Shown here one piece after another: positions 55,848 to 63,745 of a stretch of DNA of 63,745 nucleotides. A program made the translations under genes and the position numbers. Position 1 is the first letter of the stretch, and each line of letters starts with the position of its first letter. The notes below the pieces were generated by a model. The model saw only the letters and a program-made list of their open reading frames with translations. It had not been told where the DNA came from and did not search any database. The stretch comes from Bryobacterales bacterium. GTDB taxonomy: Bacteria; Acidobacteriota; Terriglobia; Bryobacterales; Bryobacteraceae. Location of the stretch: NCBI GenBank assembly GCA_025463005.1, contig JAOAPR010000106.1, positions 1 to 63,745 of the forward strand. Reading direction: 5' to 3'.

Positions 55848-56725
55848 TTGGTCTGGAACTTGATTTCGCTGGCGGCGTCGAACTTGCGGAAATCGGCGTA
55901 GCTGAACTTATTCTCCGCGACGACTTTGCCGGCGCGCAGCTCGCGGTGCTCGGTCCAGAAAGGTAGTAGCGCGCCGTAGGGCGACATGGTGTAATCCACC
56001 GAGGCCTCTTCGCGGATATCGTCTTGACTAGTTGCCAGAGTGACTCGTACCGGAACGAAGTTGTTCTCGCGCACCCACACTTCCCCGGCGATCCGGAGCT
56101 TTCGCGCTGCCTCTCCCTGTCGGGCGTCGATGACCGTGAGTCCTTCCGGACCATCGATCTGCTGGTAGCCGAAAACGAGCAAATGCGCGTTCCCCTGATT
56201 CTCCACGCGGCGATAGGTGAACTCGTAATGCAGAACGTCGCCGGAAGTGAACAATAGCAGGAGCTGCCCGAAATCCGTCACAGCGCCCACCAAACCGTAT
56301 TTCTCGAACTGTTCCAGCAGCTCCTTTTTCCGTTTGTCGTCGGCGGCAGTGACGATCGCGGCGAGCTCCTGCTGCGCTTTCTTGCTGTCCTGCACCGTGC
56401 GCCCGTCGACGGAAGTCACGCGGCGCAGCTCGTGCATCGCCCCGCCCTCGCCGGCAAACGATGCAAAGCTGTATTCGGACAGAATGTGCCGTTCCTGCCA
56501 AACGGGTTGCTGAGGATTCTGTGCACTGGCCCCCACGCGGATGCGGAATCCTCCCTTGGGCGGCTTCACCGCGCGCTGGAATAGCGTTTCCTGGCCCACC
56601 ACGTTTGGCGCAAGCTTCCGAAACGCGTCCGCCTCGCGGCTCAGGCTCGCGACCAGTTGCTGCGTGTGGTCATCGGCTTTGAGCGCACAACAAAACGCTG
56701 CGAGCAGAATCCACATTCGCCACAT
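55844..56725 (-). CDS. Exported hypothetical protein
   Basis: A 293-residue protein with a signal peptide (ILLAAFCCALKAD). The mature part includes EYSFASFAGEGGAMHELRRV, LLFTSGDVLHYEFTYRRVEN and a C-terminal beta-rich half (VDYTMSPYGALLPFWTEHRE) resembling outer-membrane lipoprotein-sorting or LolB-like folds, which is only a suggestion. Similar exported proteins are common in acidobacteria. It is coupled to the downstream hydrolase. Confidence 0.75.
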   Translation of the reverse strand: MWRMWILLAAFCCALKADDHTQQLVASLSREADAFRKLAPNVVGQETLFQRAVKPPKGGFRIRVGASAQNPQQPVWQERHILSEYSFASFAGEGGAMHELRRVTSVDGRTVQDSKKAQQELAAIVTAADDKRKKELLEQFEKYGLVGAVTDFGQLLLLFTSGDVLHYEFTYRRVENQGNAHLLVFGYQQIDGPEGLTVIDARQGEAARKLRIAGEVWVRENNFVPVRVTLATSQDDIREEASVDYTMSPYGALLPFWTEHRELRAGKVVAENKFSYADFRKFDAASEIKFQTK

Positions 56726-56775
56726 ACCTTGAGGATATCGGCTTCTGTTAGCATGAGTGTTACCCCCTTCCGATC

Positions 56776-57288
56776 ATGATTCGCAGTTTCCGAGGCAATA
56801 AGCCCAGAATCGCCGACTCCGCCTACGTTGACCCCGGCGCTCACGTCATTGGCGACGTCGAGATCGGCGAGCGCTCGAGCATTTGGCCCGCCGTGGTACT
56901 CCGCGGGGACATTGAGCCGATTCGCGTGGGAGCAGAAACGAACATCCAGGACGGGACAGTAATTCACACCGACAAAGGCTTTCCGGCCATCATCGGCGAC
57001 CGCGTGAGTGTCGGCCACGCCGCCGTTCTGCATGGCTGCACGATAGAAGAAGACAGCCTGATCGGAATGGGCGCGCGGGTGCTGAACGGCGCAAGAATCG
57101 GTCGTGGAGCGGTGGTGGCCGCCGGTGCGCTGGTTCCCGAGGGCATGGAAGTGCCGCCCGACATGCTGGTGATGGGCACGCCCGCCAAGCCGCGTCGTCC
57201 GGTGAGCGCGGAAGAGAAGATTCGTTTTCAGAAGGGCGTCGCGGGATACGCCGAGCGCGCGAAGCAGTATAAGGAAGACGCGGAATGA
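56776..57288 (+). CDS. Gamma-class carbonic anhydrase family protein
   Basis: A 170-residue left-handed beta-helix protein with hexapeptide repeats (AHVIGDVEIGERSSIWPAVV onward). The zinc-binding histidines are in GTVIHTDKG and SVGHAAVLHG, the usual YrdA/CaiE arrangement. It likely hydrates CO2 or acts as a related acyltransferase; carbonic anhydrase activity is not certain for the YrdA branch. The C-terminal helix (VAGYAERAKQYKEDAE) packs against the trimer. Confidence 0.92.
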   Translation: MIRSFRGNKPRIADSAYVDPGAHVIGDVEIGERSSIWPAVVLRGDIEPIRVGAETNIQDGTVIHTDKGFPAIIGDRVSVGHAAVLHGCTIEEDSLIGMGARVLNGARIGRGAVVAAGALVPEGMEVPPDMLVMGTPAKPRRPVSAEEKIRFQKGVAGYAERAKQYKEDAE

Positions 57289-57310
57289 GCTGCGCATCGC
57301 TGTTTAAAAA

Positions 57311-57379
57311 GGGGACAGACCGCTCTGTGTCCACGCCCAGGCTTGCGCGCCAAATCAGGAGCGTTCGGGCGGGGACAGA
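57311..57379. repeat. GGGGACAGA direct repeats with a hairpin
   Basis: GGGGACAGA occurs at 57311-57319 and 57371-57379, and the first copy opens a near-perfect hairpin (GGACAGA, CCGC loop, TCTGTGTCC; 57313-57332). The pattern looks like a REP-type relic between the carbonic anhydrase gene and hisS. The second copy sits just before the hisS ATG and may supply its ribosome binding site. Confidence 0.55.
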
Positions 57380-57387
57380 GTAGAAAT

Positions 57388-58638
57388 ATGATTCGGGCGG
57401 TCAAAGGCACCCGCGACATTCTTCCGCCCGCCAGCGCCGCGTGGAATCACGTGGAGAACGTGGCGCGCGAAGTGTTCCGCACTTACAACTACCAGGAAAT
57501 CCGCACGCCGCTGTTCGAAGAGACCGCGCTGTTCGCCCGAGGCGTAGGCGAAGACACCGATATCGTCGGCAAGGAAATGTACACCTGGGAGGATCGGGAC
57601 GGCAGCTCCCTCACGCTCCGCCCCGAAGCGACTGCTTCAGTAATGCGCGCGTATATCGAGCATCGCCTGGACCAGGTTCCCGGCGTCAAAAAACTCTACT
57701 ACATGGGTCCGATGTTCCGTCGCGAGCGCCCGCAGAAGGGCCGCTACCGCCAGTTTTATCAGATCGGCGCCGAAGCCATCGGCTCGGAATCGCCGGTAGT
57801 GGATGCGGAAGTGATCGAGATGGTGGTGGAACTGCTGCGCCGCGCGGGAATGGAAGGTTTCCATCTGCTCATCAATTCTGTGGGCGATTCCCATTGCCGG
57901 CCGGCGTATCTTGCGCTGCTGCGGGAAAAACTCGCCGAGGTCGCGCCGAAATTGTGCAGCGATTGCCAGCGCCGCGCGGTCACGAATCCTCTGCGCGTGC
58001 TCGACTGCAAGGTCCCAGAAGACCAGGGGTATATCAATGAGTTGCCTTCGATCCTCGATCATCTCGACGACGCATGCCGCGAGCACTTCGCAACCGTACG
58101 CGCTCATCTGGATGCCCGCGGCATCGCCTATGAAGTGCGCCCAAGGCTCGTGCGCGGCCTGGATTACTACATGCGCACGACGTTCGAGATCACTCATGGG
58201 TCACTGGGAGCCCAGAACTCGGTTCTGGGCGGAGGACGCTATGACGGACTGGCGGAAGCGATCGGCTCCAAGGTTCCCGCGCCCGGCATCGGCTTCTCGA
58301 TCGGTGAGGACCGCCTGGTGATGATCCTTGAAGAATCGCATCCGGACCGCTTCAAGCCCGCGGTGGACGTCTTCCTCGCGCCGTTGGGCGAAGCCGCCGA
58401 ACAGCACGCCGGCGCGCTCGCGGCCGAGCTCCGCTCGCAGGGTTTTTCCGTCGAGCGCTCCGCGGACCGGAAGCTGAAGCGGGCTTTAGAGGTCGCCAAC
58501 AAGACCGGCGCGCGTTACACGCTGATCCTGGGTGATGATGAAGTCAGCACCGGAACATATTCGCTAAAGGACATGGCGTCGGGCGAGCAAGTGAAGCTAC
58601 AACGCTCCGAGCTCGCGGCGCGGATTAAATCTAATTAG
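57388..58638 (+). CDS. hisS: Histidyl-tRNA synthetase
   Basis: A 416-residue class II synthetase. Motif 1 is in the N-terminal RAVKGTRDILPP region, motif 2 in YMGPMFRRERPQKGRYRQFY, the histidine A/B boxes are RGLDYYMRTTFEI and GGGRYDGL, and motif 3 is GIGFSIGEDRLVM. The C-terminal anticodon domain follows (VDVFLAPLGEAAEQHAGALA). It charges tRNA-His. The start at 57388 matches the family; a longer frame to 57343 would run through a repeat. The aspS gene follows after 5 bases. Confidence 0.96.
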   Translation: MIRAVKGTRDILPPASAAWNHVENVAREVFRTYNYQEIRTPLFEETALFARGVGEDTDIVGKEMYTWEDRDGSSLTLRPEATASVMRAYIEHRLDQVPGVKKLYYMGPMFRRERPQKGRYRQFYQIGAEAIGSESPVVDAEVIEMVVELLRRAGMEGFHLLINSVGDSHCRPAYLALLREKLAEVAPKLCSDCQRRAVTNPLRVLDCKVPEDQGYINELPSILDHLDDACREHFATVRAHLDARGIAYEVRPRLVRGLDYYMRTTFEITHGSLGAQNSVLGGGRYDGLAEAIGSKVPAPGIGFSIGEDRLVMILEESHPDRFKPAVDVFLAPLGEAAEQHAGALAAELRSQGFSVERSADRKLKRALEVANKTGARYTLILGDDEVSTGTYSLKDMASGEQVKLQRSELAARIKSN

Positions 58639-58643
58639 AAAAC

Positions 58644-60422
58644 ATGGAACAAGTACCTCTCGACTTTTTAGGCGAGTTGCGCCGCACCCACACCTGCGGG
58701 GAGCTTCGCGCAGCGGATGCCGGCAAGCGCGTGATATTGATGGGCTGGGTGCATCGCCGCCGCGACCTGGGCGGCGTCCTGTTTATTCACCTCCGCGACC
58801 GCGAAGGCGTCACCCAGCTCGTCTTCCGCGGCGATGGCGATAATCCCGTGCATGCCAAAGCGGAACTGCTTGCGTCTGAATACGTGATTGCGGTGGAAGG
58901 CCTGGTCGAACGCCGCGCACCGGAGACCGTTAATGCGGCGATCGAGACCGGCGAGGTGGAGGTCGTCGTCGAGAAACTCTGGATTCTGAACGAATCGCGC
59001 ACCCCGCCGTTCCCGATGGAAGAGACGGTCGATGTAAAGGAAGACGCGCGCCTGAAGTACCGCTACGTCGACCTGCGCCGGCCGCACATGCAGCGAAACA
59101 TTATCCTGCGCTCGCAGATCACGTTCGCCGTGCGCGAGGTCCTGACAAAGATGGGGTTCCTTGAGATCGAGACGCCGTTCATGACGCGCTCGACACCGGA
59201 AGGCGCGCGCGATTACCTGGTTCCCAGCCGCGTCAATCCCGGGAAATTCTATGCCCTGCCCCAATCGCCGCAGATCTTTAAGCAGCTCTTGATGGTGTCG
59301 GGCTTCGACAAGTACTTCCAGATCGTTCGCTGCTTTCGGGATGAGGATCTGCGCGCCGACCGCCAGCCCGAATTCACGCAAATCGACTTGGAGATGTCCT
59401 TTCCGCAGCAGGAACGCATCTACGAAGTGATCGAGCCGCTGATCGGCGCGGCGTGCCGCGTGGCTGGATACGAGGTACCGGCGACCTTCCCGCGGCTGAC
59501 CTATTCCGAAGCGATGCGCTCCTATGGCAGCGACAAGCCTGACCTGCGCATTCCGCCGTTCCACCCGGTCGAAGATCTGTTTCCCGGCGCCGGACTAACG
59601 GCCGAAGGGCTGCCGCTGGTGGCCATTCGTATTCCGAAGGTGGGCCAGATCAGCCGTAAGGAGCGCGACGAGCTCAAGGCGTACGGCCAGGAGCGCGGGC
59701 TGCGCGTGTATGACGATCCCAAGCGTCTGGATCGGGATTTCCCCGAACCGATGAGCGCGGTGCGCTCACGAACGGGCGCCGCCGAGGAAGATTTGTTGCT
59801 CCTTGCAGGCTGGGGAGGAGAACCGAAAGGCCAGAGGCCGGAAGAGACCGTTCTGATGGCTTGCGGGCAGCTTCGCCTGTTCGCTGCACAGAAGTACAAT
59901 GATCGGCACCAGCTTCTCGACCCGAAGAACTTCCAGTTCCTATGGGTGGTGGATTTCCCGATGTTCGAGTGGGATGAGGAAGAAAAGCGCTGGAATGCAG
60001 CGCATCATCCGTTCACGTCCGTACACGACGAGGATCTCGAAAAGCTGACCACGGACCCTGCGCGCTGCCGCGCCAAGTCCTACGACCTGGTTCTGAATGG
60101 GACCGAGCTAGGATCCGGCTCGATTCGTATCCATCGCCAGGATGTGCAGTCGAAAGTGTTTTCGGCCCTGAGCTTTAGTGAAGAAGAGGCCCGCAAGCGT
60201 TTCGGATTTCTGCTCGAAGCTCTGGAATACGGCGCTCCGCCGCATGGCGGGATCGCGCTCGGGCTCGACCGGCTGGTGATGATCCTGGCTGGCGAAACGT
60301 CGATTCGCGAGGTGATTCCCTTCCCCAAGACGGCCAAGGGCACGGATCTGATGTGCGACGCTCCGAGCGAAGTTCCCGAGCGGCAACTGCGGGAGTTGGG
60401 GATCAGTATCAGGAAGTCTTGA
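58644..60422 (+). CDS. aspS: Aspartyl-tRNA synthetase, bacterial type
   Basis: A 592-residue class IIb synthetase with an N-terminal OB-fold (GKRVILMGWVHRRRDLGG), motif 1 region (FMTRSTPEGARDYLVPSRVN), motif 2 (RCFRDEDLRADRQPEFTQID), a bacterial GAD insertion (about 290-410) and motif 3 (GLDRLVMILAGETSIREVIP). It charges tRNA-Asp, and in some lineages tRNA-Asn too, which this sequence alone cannot settle. Its last 14 bases overlap the convergent membrane-protein gene. Confidence 0.96.
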   Translation: MEQVPLDFLGELRRTHTCGELRAADAGKRVILMGWVHRRRDLGGVLFIHLRDREGVTQLVFRGDGDNPVHAKAELLASEYVIAVEGLVERRAPETVNAAIETGEVEVVVEKLWILNESRTPPFPMEETVDVKEDARLKYRYVDLRRPHMQRNIILRSQITFAVREVLTKMGFLEIETPFMTRSTPEGARDYLVPSRVNPGKFYALPQSPQIFKQLLMVSGFDKYFQIVRCFRDEDLRADRQPEFTQIDLEMSFPQQERIYEVIEPLIGAACRVAGYEVPATFPRLTYSEAMRSYGSDKPDLRIPPFHPVEDLFPGAGLTAEGLPLVAIRIPKVGQISRKERDELKAYGQERGLRVYDDPKRLDRDFPEPMSAVRSRTGAAEEDLLLLAGWGGEPKGQRPEETVLMACGQLRLFAAQKYNDRHQLLDPKNFQFLWVVDFPMFEWDEEEKRWNAAHHPFTSVHDEDLEKLTTDPARCRAKSYDLVLNGTELGSGSIRIHRQDVQSKVFSALSFSEEEARKRFGFLLEALEYGAPPHGGIALGLDRLVMILAGETSIREVIPFPKTAKGTDLMCDAPSEVPERQLRELGISIRKS

Positions 60423-61095
60423 GCACGGGTTGCGGGGCCGGCTGTACCTGTCCGGGCCGAAACGCCCAGCACCAGATCAGCGCGCCCGCGACGATGGTCA
60501 ACCGGGCCGCGAGATCCGCGATCTCGCGAGCGCTTCCTCCGCTTTCCGTAAGCTGCCGAAGGCCCAATAGAACGGCAGTGGCCGCTACCCGCGCGCCCAG
60601 ACCTGCGGTGACGATCAGCAGTTGCTTATCCCGCTTCTTGCTCCCCAGGAGCGCCGTCCATAAGGCGAGATTCATGATCGCGGCGCCGAAGTTCAGGATC
60701 TGATCCGTTCCGTTCAACCAGCGCGTGCCGAAGAACGGGCCCCCCAAAACCACGAACGGAAGTACAAGGATGCATAGCGAAACTATGCCCACCAGACGTG
60801 ACATCATGCCACGGAGGAGAGTGCCTTCCATGGCCTGGTAAATCAGCATGACCACCAGCAGAAACAGGAGCAGGTCTACAACAATGGCATCGGTCCAAAA
60901 GACCATTTTGTATTGCGGGCTCGCGTACCCGTATTGGCGAAGCACTAAACCGTCCAGGACTGTTTGCACGGTCTGGGCGAGGCAATATGCAAAGATTAGA
61001 AAAAACCGTCGAAAGGGGCCACGGATGAGGAGGAAAAGGAGGACTAATTGAAGAAAAACGCCACTAACTCCGATTACATCGGAGAATAAGCTCAT
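60409..61095 (-). CDS. Hypothetical membrane protein, about seven helices
   Basis: A 228-residue protein with about seven hydrophobic helices (FLQLVLLFLLIRGPFRRFFL, DAIVVDLLLFLLVVMLIYQA, GIVSLCILVLPFVVLGG and more). It resembles a family of acidobacterial membrane proteins that often occur in several copies, but I recognise no named domain. It lies just downstream of the three-repeat exported peptide gene on the same strand (48 bases), so the two may be cotranscribed. Confidence 0.78.
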   Translation of the reverse strand: MSLFSDVIGVSGVFLQLVLLFLLIRGPFRRFFLIFAYCLAQTVQTVLDGLVLRQYGYASPQYKMVFWTDAIVVDLLLFLLVVMLIYQAMEGTLLRGMMSRLVGIVSLCILVLPFVVLGGPFFGTRWLNGTDQILNFGAAIMNLALWTALLGSKKRDKQLLIVTAGLGARVAATAVLLGLRQLTESGGSAREIADLAARLTIVAGALIWCWAFRPGQVQPAPQPVLKTS

Positions 61096-61143
61096 GCCCA
61101 GCCCCCCTTAGCCCGCGGGAGGCTGGACACAGGCGAAGGAAAA

Positions 61144-61437
61144 TTAAACCAACCGCAAGTTACCACCCGACGGCGGATCATCTGGCGGGAACGGCCACGG
61201 ACCGATGTGCACGCCACTTGCGATGTTGCCGCCCGACGGCGGATCATCCGGCGGGAACGGCCACGGACCAATGTGAACGCCGCTCGCGATGTTGCCGCCA
61301 GACGGCGGATCATCCGGCGGGAACGGCCACGGACCGATGTGGACGCCTCCATACGTTGCGGCACTCAAAGTGAGCGCCAAAACAATTACTGCGGAAATTG
61401 TAGCACAGAGTGCAAACGAACTCCGAAGTTTTCTCAT
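61144..61437 (-). CDS. Small exported protein made of three 22-residue repeats
   Basis: A 97-residue protein. Residues 1-27 form a signal peptide (CATISAVIVLALTLSA). The remainder is three near-identical copies of a unit starting GVHIGPWPFPPDDPPSGG, the last one 19 residues long, then LRLV. The mature product is thus about 70 residues, rich in Pro, Gly and Asp with one His and one Trp per repeat. The start at 61437 follows GGTGGAAAGG; a longer frame lacks a leader. Function is unknown. The repeated unit invites comparison with multi-core precursor peptides or a structural surface peptide. Confidence 0.72.
   Translation of the reverse strand: MRKLRSSFALCATISAVIVLALTLSAATYGGVHIGPWPFPPDDPPSGGNIASGVHIGPWPFPPDDPPSGGNIASGVHIGPWPFPPDDPPSGGNLRLV
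61159..61347. repeat. Three tandem 66-base coding repeats
   Basis: A 66-base unit (22 codons) is repeated with period 66, shown by GACGGCGG at 61169, 61235 and 61301 on the plus strand. Units are 61282-61347, 61216-61281 and a shortened 61159-61215. Copies differ by a few, mostly silent, bases. The frame is kept throughout, so the number of repeats can change without breaking the protein. Confidence 0.9.
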
Positions 61438-61631
61438 TCGTACCTTTCCACCCAGAATGGTCCTTATTGAGAAGAACCACCTAGACCTATCGCTAAGAGT
61501 TTCCACTTAATATTAGGGAGTACTTAGGTTTAGGTCAATAGGGGATTTCCCTAGTACTAGGCCATGCCAAGGTACTACTCTAACGGGAACGGGCTTGTGG
61601 CACGAACAGTTAGGTGATGATTTTAAGGGGC

Positions 61632-61925
61632 TTAAGAGGAACGGCGGAAGAGCCGAAACACTTCCGCGCATGCGACGTAGATGTTCACCAGGCCCAACCC
61701 CGTGATCGCCCCGCGGAAGTACGGATCATCCCAGACGTTCTCAAGCGCCGGAATCCATCCGGAGAAGTAATTCAGGCTCCAGATATCCACCCACGGGAAA
61801 ACGGTCAGGAAGAGGCCGATTTCAAAGGTAAAGATTGCAAAGCACAGGCGAAGCAGGCGCGGAGTTCGGGTGGACCGCCGGGCTCCGCTGGCGGTGGGGA
61901 CGGAAGGTTCCGGCGTCAGGGACAT
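61632..61925 (-). CDS. Small membrane protein downstream of rnhB
   Basis: A 97-residue protein with a polar N-terminus (MSLTPEPSVPTASGARRSTR) and two hydrophobic segments (LCFAIFTFEIGLFLTVFPWV and AITGLGLVNIYVACAEVFRL) flanking WSLNYFSGWIPALENVWDDP. It starts at ATG 61925, 10 bases inside the end of rnhB, so it is coupled to it. A longer open frame reaching 62249 reads through rnhB in another frame and is not used. Family unknown. Confidence 0.72.
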   Translation of the reverse strand: MSLTPEPSVPTASGARRSTRTPRLLRLCFAIFTFEIGLFLTVFPWVDIWSLNYFSGWIPALENVWDDPYFRGAITGLGLVNIYVACAEVFRLFRRSS

Positions 61926-62575
61926 GCGAACAGTTCGCCTTGTTGGGGGATAGGATAGCCAGCCCACGACTCGTAGCGGCTCAAGTTTCGTACCGGCTCG
62001 AAGCTGAACCGGTGCAAGGTAGTAGGGCCCAGCCGCTCGAGCGCGGCCAGATGCTCCGGCGTGCCGTAGCCCTTGTTGTCCTTGAATCCGTACTCGGGAA
62101 ACACCGCATCCCACGCGTCCAGGGCAGTATCGCGGGCGACCTTGGCCAAAATAGACGCGGCGGCGATGGAGAAACACAGGGCGTCGCCGTGGATCAGCGC
62201 CCTTTGAGGGACGGCCAGGTCCAGCCTCACCGCGTCCACCAGGAGGCAATCGCAGGGCGCGGGCAATTGTTCCACGGCGCGGCGCATGGCTAGACGCGCG
62301 GCCTCAAGAATGTTCCAGTGATCGATTTCGAAGGCGTCGGCGGCCGCCACCGCCCAGGCCCGGGCGCGCTCCCGGATTCGTCCTGCCAGGATCTCCCGGC
62401 GCTCGGGTGCAAGCTGCTTGCTATCGTCCAGCCCGCGAATCGGTTTTTCAGGATCGAGGATCACGGCAGCGGCGAATACCGGGCCGAACAGCGCCCCGCG
62501 GCCGGCTTCGTCCAACCCCGCAATGGCCCTGTAGCCAGCACGCCGGAGGTCGCGTTCATGACGGCTGGTCGGCAT
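61916..62575 (-). CDS. rnhB: Ribonuclease HII
   Basis: A 219-residue RNase HII. The first catalytic carboxylates are in AGLDEAGRGALFGPVFAAAV, and the rest of the site in LLVDAVRLDLAV (Asp) and ASILAKVARDTALDA. It nicks RNA in RNA-DNA hybrids and removes single ribonucleotides from DNA. It follows rplS after 19 bases, the frequent trmD-rplS-rnhB order. Confidence 0.95.
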   Translation of the reverse strand: MPTSRHERDLRRAGYRAIAGLDEAGRGALFGPVFAAAVILDPEKPIRGLDDSKQLAPERREILAGRIRERARAWAVAAADAFEIDHWNILEAARLAMRRAVEQLPAPCDCLLVDAVRLDLAVPQRALIHGDALCFSIAAASILAKVARDTALDAWDAVFPEYGFKDNKGYGTPEHLAALERLGPTTLHRFSFEPVRNLSRYESWAGYPIPQQGELFACP

Positions 62576-62594
62576 GCGGTCCGCCCGGAAGCGC

Positions 62595-62945
62595 TCAGGA
62601 TTCGCGTTCCCGCAAGCGGGCGGCTTTGCCTTTCAGGCCTCGCAGGTAATACAGTTTTGCGCGCCGGACTCGCCCGGTGCGCACCACGTCAATGTGATCG
62701 ACTACGGGCGCATGCAGCGGGAAGATACGCTCGACACCCTGGCCAAAGCTAACCTTGCGAACCGTGATGGTCTCACCCAGCCCTTTGTTATTGCGCGCGA
62801 TCAGGGTGCCTTCGAACGCCTGCAACCGTTCCTTGTCGCCTTCCTTGATCTTTACGTGCACGCGGAGGGTGTCACCGGGCCGAAACTCGGGATGGCCGCT
62901 CCTGAGGTTGCGGGTCGTGATCTTCGTCAGCACTGCGTTGTCCAT
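62595..62945 (-). CDS. rplS: 50S ribosomal protein L19
   Basis: A 116-residue L19 with the family pattern [60 protein letters not shown] and [17 protein letters not shown]. It sits at the 30S-50S interface. The start at 62945 is set by AAGGGA upstream; six extra in-frame codons before it are not conserved. Confidence 0.96.
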   Translation of the reverse strand: MDNAVLTKITTRNLRSGHPEFRPGDTLRVHVKIKEGDKERLQAFEGTLIARNNKGLGETITVRKVSFGQGVERIFPLHAPVVDHIDVVRTGRVRRAKLYYLRGLKGKAARLRERES

Positions 62946-62996
62946 AGTCAGATTTCCCTTCAATATCGTTATCGACAGGCGATCAGATGGCCTGTC

Positions 62997-63719
62997 CTAA
63001 ATTCTTAACAAATCCGGCCGCTGCCGCGCAGTTTTTTCACGCGCCGTTTTCCGCCGCCACTGCCGGATCTCCTCGTGATTCCCGCCCAGCAGCACTTCCG
63101 GCGCCTTCCAGCCGCGGAATTCAGCCGGCCGGGTATATTGCGGGCAGTCCAACAGCCCGTCTTCCCCGAACGACTCATACAACGCCGAATCCCGATTTCC
63201 CAACACGCCTTCCTTCAGCCGGGCCACCACGTCGATCACCATGGCCGCGGCCAGCTCACCGCCGCTCAGCACGAAATCGCCAACCGAGATTTCTTCATCG
63301 GCCAGATACTCGGCTACCCGCTCATCCACGCCCTCGTATCGGCCGCAGATCAGCAACAACTCACTCAAACCCGCAAATTCGCGGGCCACCCCCTGGTCGA
63401 ACTTCCGGCCCTGGGCCGAGAGCAGGACCACTTTTCTCTGCTGCGTCGTTCTCTCCTGCTCCACTCTCGTGCCAGCGGTTCCCGCCCGATCGGGCCAGAC
63501 CGATTCCACCGCTTCAAAAATCGGACCCGCCTTCAGGACCATGCCTTCGCCGCCGCCGAACGGCCGGTCATCCACTGTCCTGTGCCGATCCTCGGTCCAG
63601 GTCCTCAAGTCTTGCACCCGGATCTGGATCAAGCCGGCCCGCTGCGCCCGTTCGATCACCCCATGTTCAAATGGCCCGCGGAAGAACTCGGGAAAAATCG
63701 TCAGAACATGGAACGTCAT
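62997..63719 (-). CDS. trmD: tRNA (guanine37-N1)-methyltransferase
   Basis: A 240-residue SPOUT methyltransferase. It begins TFHVLTIFPEFFRGPFEHGV and has DDRPFGGGEGMVLKAGPIFE, LLICGRYEGVDERVAEYLAD and SVGDFVLSGGELAAAMVIDV, the knotted SAM site and catalytic region. It methylates G37 of several tRNAs to prevent frameshifting. It overlaps the end of rimM by 4 bases. Confidence 0.96.
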   Translation of the reverse strand: MTFHVLTIFPEFFRGPFEHGVIERAQRAGLIQIRVQDLRTWTEDRHRTVDDRPFGGGEGMVLKAGPIFEAVESVWPDRAGTAGTRVEQERTTQQRKVVLLSAQGRKFDQGVAREFAGLSELLLICGRYEGVDERVAEYLADEEISVGDFVLSGGELAAAMVIDVVARLKEGVLGNRDSALYESFGEDGLLDCPQYTRPAEFRGWKAPEVLLGGNHEEIRQWRRKTAREKTARQRPDLLRI

Positions 63720-63745
63720 AACTCGGTCAGCCCTTCGGGCAATTC
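63716..63745 (-). CDS. rimM: 3' end of rimM (partial, cut by window edge)
   Basis: The last nine codons and stop of an upstream gene read ELPEGLTEL followed by TGA that overlaps the trmD ATG (ATGA). This ending and position match the 16S rRNA processing factor RimM. Only the C-terminal tip is present, so the call rests on context and the LPEGL ending. Confidence 0.7.
   Translation of the reverse strand, partial: ELPEGLTEL

Noticed and set aside
61159-61347. CRISPR-like array
   Set aside because: The 66-base units are directly contiguous with no spacers and keep a protein frame; they are coding repeats.

Overview
The window is high-GC bacterial chromosome, most likely from an acidobacterium of the Solibacter/Bryobacter group (Bryobacterales). 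The inference rests on several gene types: exported proteins with the C-terminal domain first named from Solibacter (TIGR03437 type) at 46619-50137, plus a decayed copy at 7917-9000; a DUF1549/DUF1553 + DUF1501 pair; DUF6152; UPF0182; and many small hypothetical proteins in a style I associate with this phylum. No rRNA, tRNA, CRISPR array, intact transposase, integrase or phage gene was seen. The DNA looks like ordinary chromosome with a few decayed or repetitive patches.

Layout. 0.1-7.8 kb: a SYLF lipid-binding protein, a medium-chain reductase, then two two-component systems on the minus strand (FixL/FixJ-like and NarX/NarL-like), each with a 4-base kinase/regulator overlap. 7.9-9.3 kb: a gene graveyard, with a multiply frameshifted TIGR03437-type exported protein on the minus strand abutting a frameshifted BclA-like C-terminal domain on the plus strand. 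9.3-15.4 kb: RNA-related genes (RRM protein, RhlE-type helicase), an XRE regulator with a candidate operator, and a run of overlapping small genes ending in a 56-residue zinc-ribbon ORF. 15.4-23.2 kb: MFS exporter, two exported proteins (one internally duplicated, one probable beta-barrel), NfeD/SPFH pair, MASE1-CHASE histidine kinase. 23.3-27.9 kb: DUF1549/1553, DUF1501, a cytochrome-HhH fusion and DUF6152 in one direction.

27.9-30.8 kb is the most unusual unit: a divergent thymidylate-synthase-fold protein with an extra N-terminal domain, a HAD hydrolase and a ParB/sulfiredoxin-like protein, tightly packed as one operon. 30.8-36.4 kb carries aromatic-ring genes (hydroxyquinol-type intradiol dioxygenase, LigM-like O-demethylase, extradiol dioxygenase) with a duplicated membrane protein and GalE among them, which suggests use of methoxylated, lignin-derived aromatics. 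36.4-41 kb: exported cytochrome, lipoprotein 5'-nucleotidase, M19 dipeptidase, and a compact Dps-like ferritin / Rieske / pterin dehydratase operon. 41-46 kb: a small gene whose end runs through REP-like palindromes, a methyltransferase, topA and dprA. 46-57 kb: a 1172-residue NHL/TIGR03437 protein, CDF metal exporter, UPF0182 protein, TonB, hydrolase, gamma carbonic anhydrase. 57-63.7 kb: hisS, aspS, a membrane protein, a tiny exported protein made almost wholly of three 22-residue repeats, and the rimM-trmD-rplS-rnhB translation operon, cut by the window edge inside rimM.

All calls come from reading translated sequence and motifs by eye. No database search, alignment or structure prediction was run.
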